A stretch of 64,000 nt of DNA. Origin: DATEZO01 sp035255485. Its GTDB lineage: Bacteria; Pseudomonadota; Gammaproteobacteria; Burkholderiales; Burkholderiaceae_D. Shown here piece by piece: positions 8,508 to 16,618 of this stretch; the first letter of the stretch is position 1; the number at the start of each line of letters is the position of its first letter. Made by a program: the position numbers and the translations under genes. The notes under the pieces are model-generated. The model saw nothing but the letters and a program-made list of their open reading frames with translations. It ran no database searches and had not been told where the DNA came from. The stretch is from the NCBI GenBank assembly GCA_035255485.1, contig DATEZO010000062.1, positions 1-64,000 of the forward strand, written 5' to 3'.

Positions 8508-9326
8508 CTAGCCGCGTATTGCCACCACTTCGAGGTATTCAGCGTCAATCCGTGTCGAGCCATCGTCTGCCTGATTGTTGCTGGTCCAGAGCTGTACAAG
8601 GTCCTGCCGCAAGGCAGCCTGTCCGGCGGCTTCGAGCGCTGCCAGCGCACGAAGCGTCGGGCCGTAATAGGTAAAGAAAAACTCCACCACCTCGGCTGGC
8701 GAAAATGGGTATTGCATCGAATACAGGCGCTTCGTACAGTTTATGCTGGCGGTACCTTCCCGCAATCGGTCGCGGACTGTCGCTGCGTCGCCCCATTTCA
8801 CGGGTGACTCCATCAGCGGCGATGGCGGGATGTACTTGCCCATGATCTTGAACATCTGGCCGACATGGCCCGCGGGCGTCCAGTTGGCCATGGCGATCCG
8901 TCCACCGGGCCGGCACACACGCAATAATTCGGCAGCGACAAGCTCGGGGCGAGGGGCGAACATGGCGCCGATGAGGCTCACCACCAGATCAAACGACGCA
9001 TCCGGATAGGGAAGCATCTCGGCATCGCCCTCATCGAACCGGACTTCCAGGCCCTCGGCCTTGGCGCGTGCCTGTGCCTGCGCAATCGAGTTGGCGGCAA
9101 TGTCGATACCGGTTACCCGAACTCCGGCACGGGCGGCCGGAATGGCAATTTGCCCTGCGCCGCAGGCCACGTCCAGCATGCGTGTGCCGGGCGCGACCTT
9201 CAGGCGTTCCAGGAATTCCAGGGCGCCGGGTTCCAGGTACTTGGCGAAGTGCCCGTAATCGCCGGACATCCATGTTGCCTTGAGGCGAGACTTGAGTGCC
9301 TCCATTTCTGCAGTCATCATCGTCAT
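8508..9326 (-). CDS. Class I SAM-dependent methyltransferase
   Basis: A 272-residue methyltransferase of the UbiE/Methyltransf_11 type. The SAM-binding motif I is LDVACGAGQIAI (51-62), the acidic end of strand 2 is GIDIAA (73-78), and the motif II/III region is DAEMLPYPDASFDLV (101-115). The C-terminal half carries no recognisable substrate domain. The ATG at 9324-9326 is chosen because GGAAGGAGA lies just upstream; a further start 19 codons up lacks this. It is divergent from the HxlR-type regulator at 9432, with 105 bp between the starts, which suggests regulation by that protein. Substrate unknown. Confidence 0.87.
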   Translation of the reverse strand: MTMMTAEMEALKSRLKATWMSGDYGHFAKYLEPGALEFLERLKVAPGTRMLDVACGAGQIAIPAARAGVRVTGIDIAANSIAQAQARAKAEGLEVRFDEGDAEMLPYPDASFDLVVSLIGAMFAPRPELVAAELLRVCRPGGRIAMANWTPAGHVGQMFKIMGKYIPPSPLMESPVKWGDAATVRDRLREGTASINCTKRLYSMQYPFSPAEVVEFFFTYYGPTLRALAALEAAGQAALRQDLVQLWTSNNQADDGSTRIDAEYLEVVAIRG

Positions 9327-9431
9327 GATATTTCTCCTTCCAATAGGACTCTGAAGAGCGTTCAGCGTGCGCTTGACGACCATGCATGTCCAGTCCAGAA
9401 TTTGAAGCGTTTGGGCTGCGGAGGCCTCATC

Positions 9432-10142
9432 ATGGAAGACAGCTACGGTCAGTTCTGTACGGTTGCGCGTGGTGCCGAGGCGCTGTGCGAGCGCTGGACG
9501 CCCCTCGTCGTGCGCGAGTTGCTATGCGGAAGCAAACGCTTTAACGACTTGCATCGCGGCGTTCCGCGAATGTCTACCAGTTTGCTGGCGCAGCGCCTGC
9601 GTCACCTGGAAGACATTGGTGTCATACGGCGTACCGCCGTGGGTAAGGTATGGGAATACAGCCTTACCGAAGCGGGCGATGAATTGCGCCCAATCATCAT
9701 GGCGCTCGGCCACTGGGGCGCCCGCTGGATCGGCAGCCGGTTGCGTGACAATGAACTGGATGCGGGCCTGCTCATGTGGGATGTACGACGCTCCGTGCGT
9801 CTTGAAGAATTCCCGCCACGGTCGATGGTGATCCATTTTCTGTTCCATGATGCGAGGCCCGGCGAGAAAGCATGGTGGCTGGTAGTGGAGAATGGCATTG
9901 CAGACCTGTGCCGCGACGATCCCGGACGTGATCTGACCCTGGTTGTGCAATCCAGCGTACGCGCATTAACGGAAGTGTGGACGGGAGACCGGACGCCGCG
10001 GGAAGTGCTTCAAGCGCGGGAGTTGCGGATAGAGGGAGCATCGCAGGACGCCGAAAGCTTCTGGCGCTGGATGGGCACGGGTACTTTCGCCGAGACTCGC
10101 GCCGCCGCCCGGTTGGGACAGCCGGTTGCCGGTGCGGCTTAA
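9432..10142 (+). CDS. HxlR-type winged-helix transcriptional regulator
   Basis: A 236-residue regulator. Residues about 12-98 form an HxlR-family winged helix: ALCERWTPLVVRELL, then a RFNDLHRGVPRMSTSLLAQRL recognition-helix region, then the wing with GKVWEYSLTEAG. Residues 105-236 form a C-terminal domain resembling the sterol-carrier-like domain present in longer members. The ATG at 9432 is preceded by GGAGG seven bases upstream, which fixes the start; the frame remains open far upstream only because it runs antisense to the methyltransferase. Divergent placement suggests it controls the methyltransferase gene and itself. Its effector is unknown. Confidence 0.87.
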   Translation: MEDSYGQFCTVARGAEALCERWTPLVVRELLCGSKRFNDLHRGVPRMSTSLLAQRLRHLEDIGVIRRTAVGKVWEYSLTEAGDELRPIIMALGHWGARWIGSRLRDNELDAGLLMWDVRRSVRLEEFPPRSMVIHFLFHDARPGEKAWWLVVENGIADLCRDDPGRDLTLVVQSSVRALTEVWTGDRTPREVLQARELRIEGASQDAESFWRWMGTGTFAETRAAARLGQPVAGAA

Positions 10143-10253
10143 GGACTGCGGTCAGTCCCTGCCGGAACGATGAACCTTCCCTTCCAAACCTGCCCAGTCC
10201 TGGGCAGTTAACTGTTGAGGGTGCGACCCGATGCCAGAGCGATTGGAGTCAGT

Positions 10254-10301
10254 GGGGTCAGAGTTTTTTTACGCGGTTTTTGCGTAAATTACTCTGACCC
10301 C
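10254..10301. repeat. GGGGTCAGAGT inverted repeat (REP/MITE-like)
   Basis: Perfect 11-bp terminal arms, GGGGTCAGAGT (10254-10264) and ACTCTGACCCC (10291-10301), enclose a second inner inverted repeat TTTACGC/GCGTAAA (10268-10274 and 10282-10288). The arms resemble widespread proteobacterial GGGGTCAGAGT palindromes often linked to REP-associated (RAYT) transposases. No transposase is present here, so the copy is non-autonomous. Confidence 0.8.
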
Positions 10302-10403
10302 AATAAGATCTCGCAGTGTGAAATGCCTTTTCTGTCATTCCCATCTTCATGGGACGCCATGATAAAGATAGTCAACAGTTAACGGCGACATACCAAATAA
10401 ACA

Positions 10404-10477
10404 GGGAGTATATATAAAAACATATTAATATGCGCAATCAATATGCGGGCTTTTTAAAATACCCCCATATGTATAAA
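10404..10477 (+). repeat. 74-bp dispersed intergenic element, copy 1
   Basis: One of five ungapped 74-bp copies in the window. It starts GGGAGTATA, contains two exact AATATGCG units 13 bp apart (10427-10434 and 10440-10447), then TTTAAAATAC, and ends in an ATAC-N8-GTAT arrangement. It lies 75 bp beyond the stop of the minus-strand hydrolase, between convergent genes. No coding potential. Confidence 0.85.
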
Positions 10478-10551
10478 TAAGGCGCCAGGATGCGGATTTT
10501 ACCGGTGAACGCGGCTGGCTGGTGTATTGCCGGACTTTTTCTTTCATTTCT

Positions 10552-11358
10552 TCATGCTTTGGCAAAGGCAAACAGCGCATCCAGTACCGCGTCCGGCTGC
10601 TCCGCCATCAGCGCGTGGCCGCAATTATCGATCTGCATCGTCTTGCCGTGCGGGATTGCCTTGGCCAAGGTGCCGGCCGCCTTGGGCGGCGTCATCATGT
10701 CACGCTTGCCGAGCAGTAACAGGGTCGGGCAGGTCACCGATTTCGCAGCGGCTTCGCCATTCGCATACGCGTTGCAGGCGGAAAAATCGAGATAAAACAC
10801 TTTTTCCGGATTGCGCCGCGCAATATGCTGCATCAGCCGCCGGCTGTCGCCCATGATGTAAAAGCCGGGACCGGGGCAGGACGGCTTGTGTGCAACCGGT
10901 GTGTGCGACCAGATATTCACCATGTCGATCGCTTTTTGCTGATCGTTCTTTGCCGCATCGAGCAGGGCGTCCGATACTTTCATCGGATACGCGGTGCCGA
11001 GCAGGGCGAGCCTGGTTACCCGCGCCGGCGCCTGGGCACAGGTTTCCAGCGCAATCAGCGAGCCCATGCTGTGGCCGATCAGCATCGCCTGCGGCACGCC
11101 GACGGCATCCAGCAAGGCCAGCAGCCATTGCGCCATCGCTTCGACCGACGTCAGCGCCGCGCCCTGGCTGCGGCCATGGCCGGGCAGATCCAGCGCCAGC
11201 ACATTGATGCCGTGATGCGCGAAATAGCGGGTCTGCAGCACCCACACCGAATGATCGTTTTGCGCGCCGTGGATGAATACCGCGCTCGGCAGCGCCGGAT
11301 CGAACGGCCTGCCGCCGGTATAGCAATAAGCTTCCCGCTCCTGTACCGTCAGCAACAT
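10552..11358 (-). CDS. Alpha/beta-hydrolase
   Basis: A 268-residue alpha/beta-hydrolase-fold enzyme. The oxyanion-loop HG is at 30-31, the nucleophile elbow GHSMGS (95-100) gives Ser98, Asp220 (GKRDMMTPP) is the probable acid, and His248 (NCGHAL) the catalytic base. Its ATG is one base beyond the metY stop, so the two genes form an operon. Pairing with metY could hint at a methionine-salvage or acyl-ester role. The family is too broad, however, and the protein is shorter than the homoserine acetyltransferase MetX, so no substrate is assigned. Confidence 0.87.
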   Translation of the reverse strand: MLLTVQEREAYCYTGGRPFDPALPSAVFIHGAQNDHSVWVLQTRYFAHHGINVLALDLPGHGRSQGAALTSVEAMAQWLLALLDAVGVPQAMLIGHSMGSLIALETCAQAPARVTRLALLGTAYPMKVSDALLDAAKNDQQKAIDMVNIWSHTPVAHKPSCPGPGFYIMGDSRRLMQHIARRNPEKVFYLDFSACNAYANGEAAAKSVTCPTLLLLGKRDMMTPPKAAGTLAKAIPHGKTMQIDNCGHALMAEQPDAVLDALFAFAKA

Positions 11359-11359
11359 G

Positions 11360-12670
11360 TCATGCTCCCTTCTGCGCGGCTTTCAATCCGCGCGCCAGAT
11401 CCTCGATCAGATCGTCTGCGTCTTCCAGCCCGATCGACAGCCGGATCGTGCCTTCCGTGATGCCGGCGGCGGCCAGTTGCTCGGCCGGCATGCGGAAATG
11501 GGTGGTGGAGGCGGGATGAATCACCAGCGATTTTGCGTCGCCGACATTGGCCAGGTGGGAAAATACCTGCAGCACTTCGACGAAGCGCCGTCCCGCCGCG
11601 CGATCGCCCTTGATGCCGAAGGAAAATACCGCGCCGCAGCCTTTTGGCAGCAGCTTTGCGGCCAGCGCATGGTCCGGATGCGAATCCAGTTCCGGATACG
11701 CAATCGACGCCACCGCCGGATGCGCCGCCAGGAAGTCGACCACCTTGCGCGTGTTGGCGACATGCCGGTCCATGCGCAAGCCCAGCGTTTCGATGCCTTG
11801 CAGAATGGCAAATGCATTATGCGGGCTCATGGCCGCGCCAAAGTCGCGCAGGCCTTCGCGTCGCGCCCGCAGCGAAAATGCCGCAGTGGAAGACTCTTCT
11901 GCAAATACCATGCCGTGAAAGCCGTCATACGGCTCGCACAATTCGGCGAAATGGCCGGTTTTTTCATACGCCTCCTGCCAGTCGAATACGCCGCCGTCGA
12001 CCAGCAGGCCGCCCATCGCGGTGCCGTGGCCGCATAGAAACTTGGTGGCCGAATGGAGCACCAGATCCGCGCCATGCTCGAACGGACGCAGCAGGTACGG
12101 CGTGGTGAAGGTGGCATCGACCATCAGCGGCAGATGGTGTTCATGCGCGATGGCAGCGACCTGCGGAATATCCAGCACCTCCAGCCCCGGATTGCCGAGC
12201 ACTTCGCCAAACAGGACCCTGGTATCGGGCCGAATCGCGGCGCGCCATGCCGCCAGGTCGCGCGGATCGACAAACGTGGTTTCAATCCCGAAACGCCGCA
12301 TCGTATACGCCAGCAGGTTGTGCGAGCCGCCGTACAGCGCGCGCGAGGCGACGACGTGCGAACCGGCGCCGGCGATCGTCGCCAGGCCGAGATGCAGCGC
12401 CGCCTGGCCGCTGGCCACCGCGATGCCGGCGACGCCGCCTTCCAGCGCGGCAATCCGCTCTTCGAGCACGGCGTTGGTCGGATTGGAAATGCGCGAATAT
12501 ACATGTCCGGCACGCTCCATGTTGAACAGCGCCGCCGCATGGTCGGAATCCTTGAAGACAAACGATGTGCTGAGGTAAATCGGCGTGGCGCGCGCACCGG
12601 TTGCCGGATCGGGCGCTGCGCCTGCGTGCAGCGCCAGGGTATCGAAACCGGGATAAGTGGGGTCGCTCAT
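11360..12670 (-). CDS. metY: O-acetylhomoserine sulfhydrylase (aminocarboxypropyltransferase)
   Basis: A 436-residue PLP enzyme of the Cys/Met metabolism family. MetY joins O-acetylhomoserine with sulfide to give homocysteine. The YSRISNPTN motif (58-66) and the aspartate of VDATFTTPYL (Asp185) are present, and the PLP lysine is Lys210 in HSATKFLCGHGTAMGG. The length, near 430 residues, and the C-terminal HPASTTH block fit MetY rather than the shorter cystathionine gamma-synthases. The ATG at 12668-12670 gives the normal N-terminus (FDTLALHAG); AAGGAG lies about 12 bases upstream, rather far. It is first in an operon with the hydrolase. The 284-bp leader shows no riboswitch I can support. Confidence 0.9.
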   Translation of the reverse strand: MSDPTYPGFDTLALHAGAAPDPATGARATPIYLSTSFVFKDSDHAAALFNMERAGHVYSRISNPTNAVLEERIAALEGGVAGIAVASGQAALHLGLATIAGAGSHVVASRALYGGSHNLLAYTMRRFGIETTFVDPRDLAAWRAAIRPDTRVLFGEVLGNPGLEVLDIPQVAAIAHEHHLPLMVDATFTTPYLLRPFEHGADLVLHSATKFLCGHGTAMGGLLVDGGVFDWQEAYEKTGHFAELCEPYDGFHGMVFAEESSTAAFSLRARREGLRDFGAAMSPHNAFAILQGIETLGLRMDRHVANTRKVVDFLAAHPAVASIAYPELDSHPDHALAAKLLPKGCGAVFSFGIKGDRAAGRRFVEVLQVFSHLANVGDAKSLVIHPASTTHFRMPAEQLAAAGITEGTIRLSIGLEDADDLIEDLARGLKAAQKGA

Positions 12671-12954
12671 GGTGTGCCTGATCTCCTTGATTTGGTCATG
12701 CGCATTCCGGATGATTGCGCAAAGGAATAATGCACTGCCGCCCGGATTGCGTTGTGCTTCTCCAGCGCTACGGAAAAGCAGGCGATGTGCGCCGTTAATC
12801 ACGGTGGGCAACATGCGATGCCCCGGATTTGATGAGACGCATCCTAGCATTGAAACACATGTTCCAGCGCAACGAACCCTTCGGACGGCGCTGGATTTTT
12901 CCGGGCAGTTAAGCTACATTAAAAAAGTAAAACAACAACCGGTCGGGATAGACA

Positions 12955-13401
12955 ATGAAAGTATCTGAAATCCTTAAAGTCAAGGGCAATATCCTGTTCA
13001 CGGTGACGCCGGACACGCCCATGCTGCAAGCTGTCAACACCATGGCCGAAAAGGACATCGGGTCGCTGGTTGTCATGGAATATGGCGAACTGGTCGGCAT
13101 GCTGACGTTTCGCGAAGTGATGAAAGCGGTCCATGCGAACGGCGGCGAGGTCGGCAAGGACTCCGTGCGCAAGCACATGGACGACCATCCGATCACGATC
13201 ACGCCGGGCACCGAAGTCAATGAAGTGCGCCGGCTGATGCTGGAGCGGCATGCACGCTATGTACCGGTGGTGGATGCAAAGACGCTGCTCGGCGTGATGT
13301 CGTTCTACGATGTCGCCAAGGCGGTGTTCGAGGCGCAGAGCTTCGAAAACAAAATGCTGAAAGCCTATATTCGCGACTGGCCGGACGCAGGCGAGGAGTA
13401 A
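12955..13401 (+). CDS. CBS-domain protein (two CBS domains)
   Basis: A 148-residue protein consisting only of a CBS pair (Bateman module), about residues 6-58 (VTPDTPMLQAVNTMAEKDIG) and 74-128 (ITPGTEVNEVRRLMLERHAR). Such stand-alone modules bind adenine nucleotides and act as energy or ligand sensors; the partner is unknown. It is divergent from metY and 113 bp upstream of the transporter gene. The gene starts at an ATG shortly after an AT-rich stretch; no strong ribosome site is visible. Confidence 0.88.
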   Translation: MKVSEILKVKGNILFTVTPDTPMLQAVNTMAEKDIGSLVVMEYGELVGMLTFREVMKAVHANGGEVGKDSVRKHMDDHPITITPGTEVNEVRRLMLERHARYVPVVDAKTLLGVMSFYDVAKAVFEAQSFENKMLKAYIRDWPDAGEE

Positions 13402-13514
13402 GGCTGTCAGGTTGTCGCATCCCTTCCATGACCGCTCCGGTTGCATGCAACAGGCATGCGCCATGAGCGGCTTTGCTGTTTCCGTATGCCGTTTTCCCGC
13501 CAGCCGGTAGCGCG

Positions 13515-14837
13515 ATGAGCCTGCCCAACCAGTTTTCACTGCTGACACAGCGCCGTTTCGGCCCCTTCTTCTGGACCCAGTTTCTCGGTGCGTTCAATGA
13601 CAATCTGTTCAAGATTGCACTGCTGACCATCCTTACCTACGATGCGGCGAGCTGGACCACGCTGAATGTCGGCCTCCTGAATAATCTGATCCCCGGCTTG
13701 TTCATCCTGCCGTTCGTCCTGTTTTCAGCGACGGCGGGGCAACTGGCGGATAAATTCGAAAAATCCCGCCTGGTGCGCACCGTCAAGCTGCTGGAAATCG
13801 GCATCATGGCGATTGCCGCCATCGGCTGGATCAATCATGACGTGTGGCTGCTGGTCGGCGCCGTGGCAGGCATGGGATTGCATTCCGCCTTGTTCGGTCC
13901 GGTCAAGTACGCCTACCTGCCGCAACAACTGAAGCCGGAAGAAATCATCGGCGGCAATGGCGTGATTGAAATGGGTACCTTCACCGGCATCCTGCTGGGG
14001 GAAGTGCTGGGCGCGGTACTGGTGGTGCATCAGCCTTGGGGCCTTGGGCTGGTGGCGGGCGCAACGCTGGCGATTGCCGTGCTCGGCTGGCTTGCCAGCC
14101 GCGCGATCCCGCTGTCGCCCGCGTCCGCGCCGGCGCTCAGGATCAACTGGAACCCCTTCACCGAAACGGTGCGCAACCTCCATTTTTCGCGCCGCAATCG
14201 CCCGGTGTTCCTGGCGTTGCTCGCCAATTCCTGGTTCTGGTTTTATGGCGCGATCCTGCTGGCGCAGTTCCCGGTCTATGCAAAGGATTATCTGCATGGC
14301 GACCACAGCGTTTTCGTGCTGCTGCTGACCGCATTCTCGCTCGGTATCGGCGCCGGTTCGCTGCTGTGCGAGCGGCTTTCCGGACGCAAGATCGAAATCG
14401 GGCTGGTGCCGTTCGGCGCGATCGGACTGACCCTGTTCGGCATCGACCTGTTTCTGGCGAGTCTGGGCTATGCCAATACCGCGCCGGTCGGTGCATCGGG
14501 CTTTATCGGCCAGCATGGCAGCCTGCGCATCCTGTTCGACTGCGTGATGATCGGCGTGTTCGGCGGCTTCTATGTCGTCCCCCTGTTTGCCGTGATCCAG
14601 ACCCGCTGCGACCGCACGCATGTGTCGCGCACGGTTGCCGGCCTGAATATCCTGAACGCGCTGTTCATGGTGGCTGCCGCCCTGATTGCCATGGCGCTGC
14701 TGAAGGCAGGCTGCACGATCCCGCAGATATTCCTGGCGACCGCGGTAATGAACGCGGTGGTGGCAACCGGCCTGTTTCTCCTGGAACCGGAATTCCTGAC
14801 GCGCTTTATCGCCTGGCTGCCGATCCGTGCAGCATGA
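13515..14837 (+). CDS. MFS transporter, LplT-like
   Basis: A 440-residue major-facilitator protein with about 12 transmembrane helices. The N-terminus FFWTQFLGAFNDNLFK is the hallmark of the lysophospholipid transporter LplT branch, which flips lysophospholipids across the inner membrane for re-acylation. Unlike the common LplT-Aas arrangement or fusion, no acyltransferase gene follows, so the substrate assignment is by family only. The ATG at 13515 is preferred because it gives the usual short hydrophilic start (MSLPNQFSLL); the frame is open 14 codons further up. A copy of the 74-bp repeat lies 58 bp after the stop. Confidence 0.82.
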   Translation: MSLPNQFSLLTQRRFGPFFWTQFLGAFNDNLFKIALLTILTYDAASWTTLNVGLLNNLIPGLFILPFVLFSATAGQLADKFEKSRLVRTVKLLEIGIMAIAAIGWINHDVWLLVGAVAGMGLHSALFGPVKYAYLPQQLKPEEIIGGNGVIEMGTFTGILLGEVLGAVLVVHQPWGLGLVAGATLAIAVLGWLASRAIPLSPASAPALRINWNPFTETVRNLHFSRRNRPVFLALLANSWFWFYGAILLAQFPVYAKDYLHGDHSVFVLLLTAFSLGIGAGSLLCERLSGRKIEIGLVPFGAIGLTLFGIDLFLASLGYANTAPVGASGFIGQHGSLRILFDCVMIGVFGGFYVVPLFAVIQTRCDRTHVSRTVAGLNILNALFMVAAALIAMALLKAGCTIPQIFLATAVMNAVVATGLFLLEPEFLTRFIAWLPIRAA

Positions 14838-14895
14838 GAAAAATATCCGGGAAAGGCGAGTTGAGCAGGCGGGCAAATTCCGCAGTACAGGAATA

Positions 14896-14969
14896 TTTAT
14901 ACAGCCCGGTGTATTTTTAAAAGCCTGCATGATGATTGCGCATTTAATGCTGTTTTTGCATATACTCCA
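14896..14969 (-). repeat. 74-bp dispersed intergenic element, copy 2
   Basis: Read on the minus strand it starts TGGAGTATA, continues with AAATGCGCAATC and CATGCAGGCTTTT, then AAAAATACACC and ends GCTGTATAAA. It aligns with the other four copies without gaps. It is the only copy that lies between two genes of the same direction (the LplT-like gene and aroC). Confidence 0.85.
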
Positions 14970-15041
14970 ATACAATTAAGTTTTTCAGTAACTTTCCAGG
15001 CGCCGTGCATCGAATCCGAATTTTCTTTCGCCGTGCTGGTG

Positions 15042-15126
15042 TCCCATGCTTCCATGGCTGCGAAAGGCCGGCGAATCACGGCGCTTGACGCAGCGCTGGT
15101 GGCACGGGAGCCATGGAGGCCATGGC
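15042..15126. repeat. Imperfect inverted repeat upstream of aroC
   Basis: GCTTCCATGGC (15048-15058) can pair with GCCATGGAGGC (15110-15120) with a single wobble. Pairing extends a few bases further past a bulge, enclosing about 50 nt. It could be a structured leader or a chance palindrome. Confidence 0.35.
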
Positions 15127-15311
15127 GCACCTCGGGCGTTACATATTGACATACGTACCGGAAGCATTCCTGCAATGCCTCCCGGTAGCGCCTTCGCCGT
15201 GCTCCAGGCTGACGCAACAGGCCGTCAGATGCATTGTTTATCCGCGCAGCGGCTTACTCCGCCGCCCGCCGCTGGTAGAATGAAGCCCTTTCCGCTTCCG
15301 ATACCGTCATC

Positions 15312-16412
15312 ATGTCCGGCAATACTTTTGGCACGCTGTTTACCGTTACCACTTTCGGCGAATCCCACGGCCCGGCCATCGGCTGCGTGGTGGACGGTTG
15401 TCCGCCAGGGATGGCATTGTCGGAGGCCGACATTCAGCCGGAGCTGGACCGGCGCAAACCGGGCACCTCGCGCCACGTGACGCAGCGCAAGGAATCCGAT
15501 ACGGTGGAAATCCTGTCCGGCGTGTTCGAGGGCCGGACTACCGGCACGCCGATTGCACTGCTGATCCGCAACGAGGATCAGCGCAGCAAGGATTACGGCA
15601 ATATCGCCGATACCTTCCGCCCCGGCCATGCCGACTACACCTATTGGCACAAATACGGCGCCCGCGACCCGCGCGGCGGCGGCCGCTCGTCGGCGCGCCT
15701 GACCGCGCCGGTGGTGGGGGCGGGAGCGATTGCGAAAAAATGGCTGCGCGAACAGTGCGGCACCACGTTCAGAGGCTGCATGAGCCAGCTGGGCGAGATC
15801 GCGATTCCTTTCGAGTCGTGGGAACAGGTGAGCGCCAATCCGTTTTTTGCCGCGAACGCCAGCATCGTTCCGCAACTGGAAGCCTACATGGATGCCTTGC
15901 GCCAGGTGGGCGATTCATGCGGTGCGCGAGTCGATGTGATTGCCGAAAATGTCCCGGTGGGCCTGGGCGAGCCGATCTATGACAAGCTCGACGCCGAGAT
16001 TGCGTATGCGCTGATGGGCATCAATGCGGTCAAGGGCGTCGAAATCGGCGCGGGTTTCCAATCGATCGTGCAAAAGGGATCGCAGCACGGCGACGAGCTG
16101 ACGCCGGCTGGATTCGCGACCAATAACGCGGGCGGCGTGCTGGGCGGCATCTCGACCGGACAGGACATCAGCGCGTCGCTGGCGATCAAGCCGACTTCCA
16201 GCATTCGCCTGCCGCGCCGCTCGATCGACAAGAACGGCAATCCTGCCATGGTCGAAACCTTCGGCCGCCACGATCCGTGCGTCGGCATCCGCGCCGTGCC
16301 GATCGCCGAAGCCATGCTGGCGCTGGTGCTGATGGACCATGTGCTGCGACATCGCGCCCAGTGCGGCGATGTGCGGGTGGCGACGCCGAAGATCGCGGCA
16401 CGGATCGGGTGA
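15312..16412 (+). CDS. aroC: Chorismate synthase
   Basis: A 366-residue enzyme that converts 5-enolpyruvylshikimate 3-phosphate to chorismate with reduced FMN, the last common step of aromatic amino-acid synthesis. All three family signatures are present: the GESHGPAIGCVVDGCPPG region (16-33), the RGGGRSSARLT segment (121-131), and RHDPCVGIRAVPIAEAM near the C-terminus. Length is typical. It starts at an ATG with no strong ribosome site. Chorismate made here feeds the trpFBA genes further along the same strand. Confidence 0.97.
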   Translation: MSGNTFGTLFTVTTFGESHGPAIGCVVDGCPPGMALSEADIQPELDRRKPGTSRHVTQRKESDTVEILSGVFEGRTTGTPIALLIRNEDQRSKDYGNIADTFRPGHADYTYWHKYGARDPRGGGRSSARLTAPVVGAGAIAKKWLREQCGTTFRGCMSQLGEIAIPFESWEQVSANPFFAANASIVPQLEAYMDALRQVGDSCGARVDVIAENVPVGLGEPIYDKLDAEIAYALMGINAVKGVEIGAGFQSIVQKGSQHGDELTPAGFATNNAGGVLGGISTGQDISASLAIKPTSSIRLPRRSIDKNGNPAMVETFGRHDPCVGIRAVPIAEAMLALVLMDHVLRHRAQCGDVRVATPKIAARIG

Positions 16413-16434
16413 GGGGCGACGGCCGCAACCGTGA

Positions 16435-16528
16435 ATCGTCGCCTGGATGCAGCGTCGGCGGAATCCGGGGCATGCGGACTTGGCAAGCGTACTGTCCCGG
16501 ATTGCGCTGCGCTTATCCAGGCGACGAT
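16435..16528. repeat. 14-bp inverted repeat after aroC
   Basis: ATCGTCGCCTGGAT (16435-16448) is exactly repeated in inverse as ATCCAGGCGACGAT (16515-16528), 66 bp apart. The interior contains CCCGGATTGCGCTGCGCTT, similar to CCCGGATTGCGTTGTGCTT at 12751 upstream of metY, so part of it may belong to a dispersed repeat. Confidence 0.5.
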
Positions 16529-16618
16529 CCGCTGATGAGAGCCGGTCAGGCCGAATCTGCTCCTGTAGAACAACAATCGCGGGCATGATCCGCTTTCGCT
16601 TACCGGAAATCCTCTCTC

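Larger units (their letters stand above)
10143..10551. other. Gene-free interval between convergent genes
   Basis: A 409-bp interval between the regulator and hydrolase stop codons. It holds a GGGGTCAGAGT inverted repeat (10254-10301) and a copy of the 74-bp dispersed element (10404-10477). The AT-rich sequence from about 10375 to 10482 contrasts with the flanking genes. No convincing coding frame was seen. Confidence 0.7.
14838..15311. other. Gene-free interval upstream of aroC
   Basis: 474 bp without a convincing coding frame. It holds copy 2 of the 74-bp element (14896-14969) and, further down, an imperfect inverted repeat (15042-15126). The last 40 bases before aroC include a possible TAGAAT box near 15275, but I cannot match it to a good -35 hexamer. 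Confidence 0.6.

Noticed and set aside
12671..12954. SAM or SAH riboswitch in the metY leader
   Set aside because: A methionine-gene leader is a likely place, but I could not fold any known riboswitch core from the sequence; a covariance-model search would decide.
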